Shown here piece by piece: positions 32,001-39,756 of a stretch of 64,000 nt of DNA; position 1 is the stretch's first letter, and every line of letters starts with the position of its first letter. The position numbers and the translations under genes were made by a program. The stretch spans positions 76,890,659 through 76,954,658 of the forward strand of contig OX439038.1 in the NCBI GenBank assembly GCA_949317995.1, written 5' to 3'. The notes under the pieces were generated by a model, which saw only the letters and a list, made by a program, of their open reading frames with translations, made no database searches and was not told where the DNA came from. Source of the DNA: Acholoe squamosa. Taxonomy: Eukaryota > Annelida > Polychaeta > Phyllodocida > Polynoidae.

Positions 32001-33530
32001 CTACAGCGTCACTCAACTCACCCTGCGGTATAGTGCGTATTATTGGGGGAATATTCACGCCATCCAGAGCTTCCCATCGACAGGTGATTTTTTTGCAATT
32101 TCCTTCGCCGCACAGAGGACAAAATTTAGGAATAACATTACATCTTTTCATGTGTCTCTCATAATTGTACACCCTCTTGAAAATTTTGAATCACATATAT
32201 TGAACCATTTTCACTGAGTTACTTATATGTGAAGAGAAACGAGGTCTCTGTTTATCTTCCTTTCTTTCCGTCTGTCTATCTACCTGTACACCTATATACA
32301 CGTCGTATCTACACAAAGTATGTACACACCTACACACAGTCTCATTCTAACCTAACGCTGTTAAGAAATTCAAGGATAATTTCCTTTTTGTCACCTAGTT
32401 CTTTTAGCCCCTTGGGGGAAAAAGTCACACCATCCTGTGTCAGGGTTTTCTGGGTACCTTCGTACCTGCGCACGTGGTTGACGTTCTTACCCTTGTAGTA
32501 GCTGACCGCTACATACGTCTTGTTTTCCTCGTACAGGACGACGAACCATGTGTTGTGATTGGGTCGTCCTTGGGCGACCGCTCTGTCGCGTTTCCGTACC
32601 TCCTCTTGAATGTCAGCGACGGACGCTATTAGCTTGAGCAGTGCGCTAGGGGTGAACTTTACTTCCCTGGTGGGTGTCGAGGTACCCTTAATGGTGCTGT
32701 ACCGTTCCTTGGACAGTTTCACCCTCTTGAACCAGACCTCTAGCTTCAAACTGTCGACAAAGAACTCCAATTTGGTACCATGGTGAAATATTGGTAGTTT
32801 GGTAGTGGTGGTGGTAGTTCACTTTTCACTACCGATTTTCTCTTCTTGGATGCCCAGTCCATATCACTCTTGGTAAACCTCCTTTTTTTACCTGTAGAGG
32901 GTTTCAAAGAAGAAAGAGGAGGACCATCAGTGAGAGCTGAATCAACAGCAGAACCAGCAACAGGAGGAGGGCCCAATAGATAACCATACGTCGTGGGTCG
33001 TGGAAGTCGAGGGGGGAAAAAAAAAACTCGCTCCGACTCTGCTTGACGTCGGTGCCCGCTGGCGGAAAGCAGTACCCGTTGGTTGATAGAGAGTTCGCGA
33101 TAGCGGTGGTGAGTAGATCAGGTGATCTTTGACCCACTGCTGGAGAAAGCATCGTCTCCTCCTCTGTTTCTGTTTCCTCATCCTCCGGGCCCTCCGCCGC
33201 CGCCTCATCATTCTCCTCCTCCTCCTCATCCTCTAGCTCCTTCTGGGTCTCCACATAATAATGTGTGTCACTGTAACTGTCAGTGTTTGTGCAAGTAGTG
33301 GCAACAGCGGCAGGAGCAGCACCAGCACCAGCACCAGCACCAGCAGCACCAGCACCAGCAGCACCAGCAGCACCAGCACCAGCAGCACCAGGACTAACAT
33401 CGGTAGTGGTAACAGTAGGAACGGGGTTATAAAATGGTGGTGGCCAGTAAGAAGTCTGCCTGTCAAGTGTAACAACGCCGTAATCAGCAGCAGCAGCAGC
33501 AACAGGGGTAGTAGCACCCGTAGCAACAGC

Positions 33531-33561
<31 letters not shown>

Positions 33562-36500
33562 CAATTATCAGCAAAAGCAGCAGGAGCAGCAACATCAGCA
33601 GCAGTAGGAGAAGACAAAGAACTCTTGGTTCTTCTTGTCATCTTCCTTGTTGAAAGCTGGAGCTTAGAAGGTGTTTGTCTACTCATAGTGAGGGAAGTAG
33701 AGGAAGTGTGAGTGAATGAGATTTTCTCCCTTCCTTATATACGACTCTGGAGATAAGCTTCGTACTACAGTTTTAATAGATGAAAGGGAAAATTAACGTC
33801 TCTAATCCTATAGTCACAGAGGGTCTTACTCGAAGGAAGGAACCCTCCACAGGGAAAATAAAACAACAGGAGGATCCGGATTAAAACTTCACTCCACTCT
33901 TAGATCGTCAAAGGGTAGGTGGTCCAGATCAAAGTCGGCTTTTTGATATCTTTTAGAAAAAGAACTTTAACCCTATGATCACAGAGAGCCTTAAATCTAA
34001 TTTTCACCTGCCCTCCACAGGTGAACCAAACCGTAGGGGGGATCCAAATGAAAGTTCGTCTAAACAGGATTAGAAAACTTAAAAAAAAAGAGTGTCTTAT
34101 CTCATTTACACACACACCACCGGGGAGGGTAATCTCATAATACCTTAACGAGCGACCGCCTCCCCGCATGCCTTACACCTGTAAAAGGCGGATTAAGATA
34201 ATTATCACTACACCTTTTCACACTTGTGACAGTGTCTTCTCCTTCTGTTTGATGTCAACAGATCCAAAGGCTCACGCTGATAAGTTGCTACACAACGGTG
34301 GGAGTATCCAGCTGAAAATAGGCTTAAATGCCCGCGCCTTACATATGTAAAAGAAACTTAGGGTAATTGTCACAACACCTTTTCACTTGTTCAATGAGAT
34401 TTTAAAAGTACTCCGACTAAATACACTTGTGACAGTGTCTTACTGTTTGATGTCAACAGATCCAAAAGACTCACACTGATAAGTCGCTACACAAGACGGT
34501 GGGAGTATCCAACTGGAAATAGATTAAATCACTCTATATAAAGAAGCTCAATTTCTCTTGAAAGACCATATCACTGCTGACCACTTTGACTACCGCACCT
34601 ACCACCCGCCACTGTCTGCCTGCCTGCCTGCCTGCCTACCGACCCCTTTCAAAGATTTTGCAGACAAGATGAGTCTTGAAACTCAACCACCCTCCCCGTC
34701 GGCTCCCTCTCTTGACGTATGTGAAGTGAGTGTACGGGATGACCACTGTATTATGGGACCGTACCAGAACAATTTGGGATATGATCAAGAATAGTATAGG
34801 TTCCCTAGGATATGTTACTCCATAGAGTCCTATAGTGCAAGCCACCTCCCTCTACCCCCCCTTAAAAGTAGGCTACCTTTTGTGTTCAGTACTGAGTCCT
34901 ATGTAAGATAAGGGGGTTTAAACAGTTTATTACCTATCCTCCTTGCTACCCATCCTCTTCAATACCTATCCCTCAAGCTCACTTTATAGCTGTCCTGCCT
35001 ATCACAGCTTGATCAGCTGGGATAGCTCACATCCAACCTCTATTATGATCTCTTAGTCAACCTATCCCCTAAAGAACAAATCCAACAGTCTACCTCAAGC
35101 ATACGTCTACTGATCACTCAGGCTATATATCCTTGAGTTTACCTATCCTTCAGGCTGCCTATCCTTCATGGTATATAGCCCTCTGCCTACCTAACCAGCT
35201 ATCTATGCATCTCTCACCTTGTATGCTATTCTTTCTACCTTTATAGTAGCTCTTATAGTCTATGCCTTGTGAAATATACCTATCCCTCATTGTACCTATC
35301 CTCAAGTCTGCATATCACTCATGTTTACCTTACATATCCCTCAGCCCATTGAATTATCATGCTTTTCTAAAATGCCTCACCATGGCTATCATTAGACTAG
35401 CTAACTTCCTATCCTACATGTATGTTGTTTATTCCCCTCTTCCTATCCTTCATGCTGCATATCGTTCATGCTATCCTACTTGACAAGTTAAAAAACTGAG
35501 GGAGTGAGTGAGTAATAGATGTTTAACACCATTTCGACAGCTAAGGTCATATTCATGGCAAGAACTACATTACACAATTTACAGGGGAATGTGTCAGTGC
35601 TCACGCATATGTGCACCACACACATCCCGAGGGGATAGGAAATAGGAGAAATAGACCCTTTTAAGTGGGCTAGGGAAGCCCGAAAAAACTGAGAGCTATA
35701 TACCATGATGGATAGGCAGCCTGGAGGATAGGTAACCTCAAGGATATATAGCCTGAGTGATAGGTAGATGTGAGTGAGTGAGTAATAGATGCTTAACGCC
35801 ATTTCGACAGCTAAGGTCATATTCATGGCAAGAACTACATTACACAATTTCACAGGGGAATGTGTCAGTGCCCATGCATATGTTCACCACACACATCCTG
35901 AGGGGATAGAAAAGATGAGAAGTAGACCCTTTTAAGTGGGCTAGGGAAGCCCGATAGGAAGATGTATGTGTGAGGTAGACTGTTAAATTTGTTCCTTAGG
36001 GGATAGGTTGACTAAGAGATCAAAATGAAGGTTGGTTGTGAGCTATCCCAGCTCTTTTGGTCAAATTTTGAGAATCAAGATCACAAATTTTGGATTCAGC
36101 AGGATTTGTTGGTATAGGTGGCCCCTTGTTTCCATTTGATATCACTCTGATAAAGATTCCTGACATCTCTATAAACCCTCTTATCCTACATAGGACTCAA
36201 TACTGAACACAAAAGGGAGCCTACTTTGAAGGGGGGGGTAGAGGGGGGGGCGTTACACTTTGTCTATAGGTAAAGCTCTGAGTTTCACCTCCTATCTATT
36301 GAAGCTTCTTGATATGATGACGATTTGCTTCATGAAATAGGAAGGCAGTTATTTGGATCTTGGAAAAAATTGGGAATCTATTTGGAGCTTCCCTCTGAAG
36401 TTCTGGAGTCGATGGTCGTTATCAAGACGTCGGAGAACATGTGTATGGCGATGTTCAAAGCTTGGTGGTTTAAAGCTTCGCCTCATGCCAGATGGGGTCA

Positions 36501-39500
36501 ACTTCACCACACCTACGTCAGTGTTTGTCGACTAGACCTGTTGTATGGGATGCAGAACTTTTTCACAACCTGGATTACAACAACCCCGACCTGCTTTTAA
36601 TGGAGAGGTACTTTATGTCCATGTCTGAAGTTCTATCCAGGGAGTGACGAGATATGGGCATGTATTTAGAAGTGGATTCTGATAAGCTAACTAGCATTGC
36701 TCAACAACCGGAACAAGATCTATCTCTCAATGCCTTCAAAGTATCATGAGCTCATTCGAGTACTGATGGATGACATGAGGAGGGGTGATGTGGTCAGATA
36801 TATATTGTGTTACTTTGAAAACCGAGACAGACGGAGACGGATGCAAGGTGGAGAAAGCTCTTTGTAGTTTGAGGTAAGCTTACATGAAGGAGGTGTGCAC
36901 CACGGGGGTCTAAATTTTAAGTCGCTACACAAAAAACAGGGAGTAAACAGCTGGAAAGCGGATTAAACACCACTATATAAACCTACCCGGCACTGGTACG
37001 TTCACAATCGACACACAGGTATCACCACCGTCGTCACCTACCTACCTACCTACCTCGTGTGTCAAGAAAATGGCGCCCCAGTATGCACTTTTCACCGATT
37101 TATCCAAGAGACTCAACACTTTCAACGATTTCATTTTTTTCATTGGAAGTAAGGACGCTGTTCAATGCTACCAATGTGGAGTCACCATACACACGTGGTT
37201 AGAAGACGATCACGTCGCCATGGAACATTTCAGATTTTCTTTTAACTCAGACTCTTTCCTTATCCCACCACTTCCAGTTGCAGATCTCTTTTTGCACGCA
37301 TAGAGTCGGATGGAGGAAGAGAGGACTTAGTAGATAAAAACTGAGGCCCAACATATATATTGGTATATCGCAATGTATCATGGAAAATTGTATGTAAGTT
37401 TGTGTTAACCGCCTATTTAATAACAAAAGTTGAATGTACACATCTCAATGTGTAAGGTTTATCGTGTTCCTCTCCGATATTCAATTATGTTATGTAGAGA
37501 GTGTCAACTTGAATTCCCCGACTTGTCATTATAATTGAACGAAATGAAAAATATGAAAATAACAAATAAAGTGAAATGTGTACATAAAAATATGACATTT
37601 ATAAGAAATAAAAAAAAAGTGAAAATGTGTAATGTGGTTTCTGTTGTATTCCTTTCCTTAATATGTAAGTTTTTTTTAGTTTTTTTTTCCAATAGACCCG
37701 CCCTTGTTTCAAGGGGCGGGTCTTTTGGTTAAATTTTTTTTTTTTGGCAAGCTTTCAGCTTGCCTTTTTTTTTTTTATCTATAAGAATATTTCTCACTAT
37801 AAGTCACACTCTCATCTACATAATAAACCACGCCTCTTTATGCTAATAAGGTCACGTGACCAAATTTCAAATTTCCTACCAAAATGCTAACCTCTGATTG
37901 GTCCATTCAAATTAGGGTCATGTGACCTTATTTGAGGTCACCTGATCTAAACAGCAACCCAATCAGAGGGCACCATTTTGGCGGGAAACCACAGGGGGTA
38001 AGGGTCACCTGACCATTTTAAATTTCCTGCCAATAATTCAATAATGCCACAGTTGATGTGGAAATAGAAACATATATCTGTGAAATTCAATGCTTTACTC
38101 AAGTAACTGCATTTTCAACCTTTGAGTATACAACTAGTATCATGTTTAAGTGAGATTAGGAGACTTTACTTGTGTAGAGAATAGAAAAATCTATATAACA
38201 CCCAGTTTTGAGACAATAAGATAGTTACCAAGGGCTGCAATATTGCTGACAAAGGTCATACAAAGGCTGAGGGTGAGATCACCATCCAGGAGGAGACTGA
38301 AGATGTTACTGGAGCCACCTCCAGGGCTGCAGCCTATGGCCAACAGACCTAGTCTCAGGGGTGTTGATAACTCCAGAAGGTAGCCATAGAGAAACGCCAG
38401 CTACGAGAATAGGATGTAAAATGTGAATATGCCTTAACTATATCAACATAATCTATTAACCACATTACCTTATGTATAAGGCCCAGCATATAATGCATCA
38501 GATGCCCATTATAGCATGTGTGTAAACTAGGGTTGCACCTTATAGGCCGGTTATATGCCAGTCAGCGTAAAGTATTGTTCCTTAACATGTACTTATATTA
38601 TAATAAATCTTGAAATGCAAGCATGTTAGGTCAATGGTATAACAAATTGATGAAAGTCTTCAGATGCTCAATGGTAAATATACTTCTACCAAAAGTGATA
38701 TACTGTCAGGTAAACATTTATAGGATAGAGGAGCATTAACAGAAATGCATAACTTACAGAGGGCATGATAGTATATTGGCAGACAAATCCCACCAGGATA
38801 GCAGCTGGTCTCTTGAATACCTCCTTTGCAATATCCATCTCAAAGGCACATCCAAATGACAGGTTCATGAGACAGATCACAACAAGGAGAAGCATACTAA
38901 AGACAGTGTCCAGTGGTGATGGCTTTGGTATAACAGACACCATATATGAATCTGACTGTAGTTGTGCCTCCTTGAGGCCAGAACTGTGAGGTGACTTCTG
39001 CTCTGGAACCATTGTTAGGTTGCTGAAACCGAGGAGCAGTCCCTCAAGCCAGAACACTCCCTGTAGTAGACACTGGGTACTAGAACAGGTTCCTTTTAGC
39101 ATCATGGTTTTGTTAGGATTGGACACCCTCACCACCCGAGGGTCTGAGTGCATGAAGGTCAACAGCAGATGCTGATTTGTAGTGTCATCAGTTGTGTGCT
39201 GAATCAGAGAGAATAATATTATAGTAGGCAATTTATAATAGGTTTGGAGAAAAGCAGGACATGATTTTATATGAAAATATAACAATTACTTTTGTATGGA
39301 GGTTTATAAATGATCTTTTCAGCATCCAATCTCTACCTTAACTAAAGGCTATTCACACAATGTTTTTGCCTTTAGGGTAATATTTTCTGCAGAAAAAGAT
39401 TTCTCTCTGGATTGGCAGGGAAAATTAGAAAAAAAAGATCCAAAACTATGAACTTTGATGTTAATCCGAAATTCGTAGGCACACAGGATTTATCATCTTA

Positions 39501-39756
39501 ATCCTCCTTATTATAATGTAAGGTATTGTCAAACTTTGATTTTATAATGTTTGTTATTTTGAGTTATTACCTTAACATTGGAGATGTCACCTACGGCAAT
39601 GACAGTAACATTGCGTGAGACACTCATAGGTAACTGGTCCATCCGGGGAGGCGTAAAAGTGAGGTTCCATGTTGATGCTGAGTCAGCGGATTTATCCACC
39701 ATAGCCACAAGGTATATAATGGTGGATAGCAGGGGTAGATATATACACCCCCTCAT
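26023..39756 (-). CDS. SLC10-family sodium/bile acid cotransporter-like protein, gene 2 (5 exons, giant intron 3)
   Basis: Exons on the minus strand: 39756-39571, 39198-38758, 38400-38229, 26997-26852 and 26550-26023. Exon 3 (172 nt) and exon 4 (146 nt) equal those of gene 1 exactly; the sum is 1473 nt, about 490 residues with no interruption. ATG start followed by a signal-like peptide (LPLLSTIIYLVAMV), the glycosylatable ectodomain with GTCSSTQC, then the SLC10 helices: NLSFGCAFEMDIAKEVF in exon 2, SPGGGSSNIFSLLLDGD in exon 3, VQNVSIALVILITSLGHPTG in exon 5. Intron 3 is about 11.2 kb because a virus-like element sits in it, on the same strand for its polymerase. Intact splice sites suggest that the gene may still work. 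Confidence 0.87.
27430..27828 (-). CDS. Unknown 132-residue protein of virus-like element
   Basis: ATG-initiated and uninterrupted. Mixed helix-rich composition with several Cys (residues near 84, 109, 115, 121 and 126) and no motif I recognise. It follows the polymerase on the same strand, separated by a T-rich 170 bp gap containing a GTAGTAGCAGTAGCAG tract. It is one of only two clearly intact ORFs of the element. Function unknown. Confidence 0.5.
   Translation of the reverse strand: MYSCDPIFTWELIDASDVLFFKALLLNQGVHKMFISNRVFDSLSVCFKDVFQKVASTDRDIAIAIYQFHVKNTCAFMKRRYTLESVSALFSVLEENSDFFRKLCHCSKETFDSFCQECVDRMLCGKALYTPV
27998..32205 (-). pseudogene. Protein-primed family B DNA polymerase, broken by stops and frameshifts
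   Basis: Eight or more collinear fragments read from about 32205 down to 27998. In order: Cys-rich fingers (FCPLCGEGNC; later YKCPQC...KRHRNQLSDC, a C2H2-type finger), a block DKLCVFRCISFH typical of Polinton-type polymerases, an exonuclease segment (GFNSGRYDLN), a motif-A-like region (KDGISFPGL), the NTVFKFHGCWYHAHEC insertion domain, motif B (KLMGNSVYG), motif C (MDTDSLY), and the thumb (KRTPGLFK...SKTYICY). All are features of Maverick/Polinton and adintovirus polymerases. It is non-functional because the frame is interrupted many times and one segment is duplicated. Confidence 0.85.
29697..30276. repeat. Tandem duplication of about 275 bp within the polymerase pseudogene
   Basis: 29697-29968 and 29999-30276 are about 95 percent alike (shared GAGAGTTAGCGGCTACACC, TGGAAAATTATGGAAGGTCC, AAAGAGTGGAGGTCAGAGTC). 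The joint (29969-29990, GATCTACTACAACAACAAAG) is the inverse of sequence at 30320-30341, so the rearrangement included an inversion. Confidence 0.85.
32342..32770 (-). CDS. Possible PC4-like single-stranded DNA-binding protein of virus-like element
   Basis: Uninterrupted frame of 142 codons, continuous or nearly so with the frame upstream (32746-32976, basic and Pro-rich: TGKKRRFTKSDMDWASKKRK). Two repeats each end in a beta-to-helix pattern: VKFTPSALLKLIASVADI near residues 38-55 and VTFSPKGLKELGDKKEIIL near 115-133, each after a short beta-strand block (KTYVAVSYYKG in the second). This resembles the fold of transcriptional coactivator PC4/p15, found in some DNA viruses, but the match is by pattern only. 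It may equally be an unknown viral protein. Confidence 0.4.
   Translation of the reverse strand: MEFFVDSLKLEVWFKRVKLSKERYSTIKGTSTPTREVKFTPSALLKLIASVADIQEEVRKRDRAVAQGRPNHNTWFVVLYEENKTYVAVSYYKGKNVNHVRRYEGTQKTLTQDGVTFSPKGLKELGDKKEIILEFLNSVRLE
32746..33686 (-). pseudogene. Ala/Gly/Pro- and Glu-rich low-complexity protein, probable frameshift near 32950
   Basis: ATG at 33686 opens a frame of 260 codons: a Ser/Thr/Lys-rich N-terminus (SRQTPSKLQLSTRK), poly-Ala and Gly-Ala tracts encoded by GCA/GCT-type triplet runs, an acidic block (KELEDEEEEENDEAAAEG), then a change to hydrophobic Leu-rich sequence near the end that looks out of frame. The adjacent frame (32976-32746) resumes a polar, basic, nuclear-signal-like segment (TGKKRRFTK, ASKKRKSVV), suggesting one frameshifted gene leading into the PC4-like ORF. 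A TATA-like box lies about 55 bp upstream at 33736-33745. Unknown function. Confidence 0.5.
33736..33745 (-). promoter_or_regulatory. TATA box for minus-strand viral gene
   Basis: Minus-strand TATATAAGG about 50 bp ahead of the ATG at 33686. It faces the plus-strand TATA at 34535, so 33.75-34.53 kb is a divergent promoter region. Confidence 0.55.
33780..34135. repeat. Imperfect tandem repeat in divergent promoter region
   Basis: About 33799-33895 and 33968-34070 share CCTATAGTCACAGAGGGTCTT / CCTATGATCACAGAGAGCCTT, CCCTCCACAGG and GGATCC(G/A)-type segments at the same spacing. Likely duplicated upstream control sequence. Confidence 0.55.
34279..34330 (+). promoter_or_regulatory. Viral promoter block, copy P1
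   Basis: TAAGTTGCTACACAA, GGGAGTATCCAGCTGAAAAT and GGCTTAAAT in the same order and spacing as P2 and P3, but no good TATA box follows. Preceded by CACTTGTGACAGTGTCTT and GATGTCAACAGATCCAAA, also present before P2. Confidence 0.65.
34478..34543 (+). promoter_or_regulatory. Viral promoter block, copy P2, with TATA box
   Basis: TAAGTCGCTACACAA, GGGAGTATCCAACTGGAAAT and GATTAAAT, then TATATAAAG at 34535-34543. An ATG follows at 34669 after a leader containing a CCTGCCTGCC repeat. Confidence 0.75.
34669..34794 (+). CDS. Short Pro/Ser-rich ORF behind promoter P2
   Basis: 41 codons from ATG (AAGATGAG context) ending just before the foldback element. The start is Pro/Ser-rich (SLETQPPSPSAPS) with no domain. 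It may be the first part of the death-domain gene at 36313, cut off by the foldback insertion, because that gene lacks both an ATG and a promoter of its own. Confidence 0.4.
   Translation: MSLETQPPSPSAPSLDVCEVSVRDDHCIMGPYQNNLGYDQE
35498..35685 (-). mobile_element. SINE-like/short interspersed repeat, copy 1
   Basis: From GTGAGTGAGTAATAGATG to GGGCTAGGGAAGCCCG, nearly identical to 35772-35955 and related to 43647-43795. About 185 bp, non-coding. The GTGAGTGAGT terminus and GGGCTTCCC terminus are common to all three copies. No tRNA-like boxes were recognised, so the class is uncertain. Confidence 0.8.
35772..35955 (-). mobile_element. SINE-like/short interspersed repeat, copy 2
   Basis: Second near-identical copy, in the same orientation as 35498-35685 and 87 bp away. 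Confidence 0.8.
36313..36867 (+). pseudogene. Death-domain-like gene, broken, in virus-like element
   Basis: An open stretch without ATG (36313-36600) encodes DLLHEIGRQLFGSWKKLGIY and LPSEVLESM, then MCMAMFKAWWFKASPHARWG: the helix pattern of a death domain (W-K-x-L-G-x-Y-L ... I ... M-x-x-W-x-x ... W-x-x-L). Downstream, 36630-36720 reads as a second, similar segment (MGMYLEVDSDKLTSIAQQ) and a basic C-terminal tail (VRYILCYFENRDRRRRMQ) ends at a stop at 36867. In-frame stops separate the segments, so it is a pseudogene. Death domains mediate assembly of apoptosis and innate-immune complexes; a viral version would interfere with host signalling. The assignment is by pattern only. Confidence 0.5.
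36918..36982 (+). promoter_or_regulatory. Viral promoter block, copy P3, with TATA box
   Basis: TAAGTCGCTACACAA, GGGAGTAAACAGCTGGAAA and GATTAAA, then TATATAAA at 36974-36981, spaced as in P2. Directly serves the BIR gene, whose ATG is 88 bp after the TATA box and follows a CTACCTACCTACC leader. Confidence 0.8.
37070..37303 (+). CDS. BIR-domain (inhibitor-of-apoptosis-like) small protein
   Basis: Intact ATG-to-stop frame of 77 codons with its own promoter (P3) and a downstream AATAAA at 37565. Residues about 13-17 give RLNTF, the start of a BIR fold; residues about 32-60 give QCYQCG, then T-W, D-D, M-E-H, matching the BIR core C-x2-C-x6-W-x3-D-x5-H. The final zinc-binding Cys of the core is Ser here, so metal binding may be impaired or use another residue. 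BIR proteins bind caspases or related partners and block cell death; several invertebrate DNA viruses carry them. It is much shorter than multi-BIR host IAPs and lacks a RING finger. Confidence 0.72.
   Translation: MAPQYALFTDLSKRLNTFNDFIFFIGSKDAVQCYQCGVTIHTWLEDDHVAMEHFRFSFNSDSFLIPPLPVADLFLHA
37565..37570 (+). promoter_or_regulatory. Candidate polyadenylation signal of BIR gene
   Basis: AATAAA about 260 nt after the BIR stop codon, in an AT-rich stretch. Confidence 0.4.
37694..37723. terminator. Hairpin followed by T-rich tract
   Basis: AGACCCGCCC pairs with GGGCGGGTCT around a short loop, then TTTTGG. Resembles an intrinsic terminator; such a role in animal or viral DNA is unproven. Confidence 0.4.
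37746..37776 (+). terminator. Hairpin followed by T12 run
   Basis: GGCAAGCT-TTC-AGCTTGCC is a perfect 8 bp stem with a 3 nt loop, directly followed by twelve T. It has the textbook shape of an intrinsic terminator and is the second such structure in 85 bp, after the BIR gene. Confidence 0.5.
37865..38025. repeat. Inverted repeat with CCAAT and TTTTGGCGGGAAA words
   Basis: 37870-37903 (inverse of CCAATCAGAGGT ... TTTTGGTAGGAAA) pairs with 37962-37995 (CCAATCAGAGGG ... TTTTGGCGGGAAA). A third, related copy is at 27240-27280 on the other side of the virus-like element. TTTGGCGGGAAA matches the E2F site consensus and CCAAT the NF-Y site, so a promoter role is possible; a terminal repeat role is the alternative. 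Confidence 0.65.

Larger units (their letters stand above)
34845..36249. mobile_element. Foldback element of about 1.4 kb nested in virus-like element
   Basis: The ends are inverted copies (34852-34915 CTACCCCCCCTTAAAAGTAG ... TTCAGTACTGAGTCCTATGT; 36172-36245 reversed). Pairing continues inward: 35010-35110 with 35955-36060 (GGATAGCTCACATCCAACCT against its inverse), and 35115-35195 with 35690-35770 (CTATATATCCTTGAG). The arms together cover most of the element, with no coding capacity. Two SINE-like repeats lie in the right arm. It separates the P2-driven ORF from the death-domain-like gene. Confidence 0.8.
27240..37905. mobile_element. Endogenous virus-like element (Polinton/adintovirus-like), decayed, inside SLC10 intron
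   Basis: About 10.7 kb between exons 3 and 4 of SLC10 gene 2 with no counterpart in gene 1. It contains a broken protein-primed DNA polymerase B, a short unknown ORF, a possible PC4-like protein and a low-complexity protein on the minus strand, and BIR and death-domain-like genes on the plus strand behind shared promoter blocks. Possible termini are a roughly 42 bp inverted pair: 27240-27285 (CCAATGAGAGGG ... TTTTGGTGGGAAATT) and 37865-37905 reversed (CCAATCAGAGGT ... TTTTGGTAGGAAATT). No capsid, integrase, ATPase or protease was recognised, so it is partial or of an unusual type. The lineage is inferred from the polymerase only. Confidence 0.7.

Noticed and set aside
33233-33653. Poly-Leu (minus) and Ser/Gly-rich (plus) open frames
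   Set aside because: Other-frame readings of the GCA/GCT triplet tracts in the Ala-rich viral-type ORF.
34168-34350. 60-codon plus-strand ORF
   Set aside because: Lies across promoter block P1 and its upstream repeat; composition and duplication fit control DNA rather than coding.
27240-37905. Complete Polinton with integrase and capsid
   Set aside because: No open frame in the interval shows integrase, capsid, ATPase or protease motifs.
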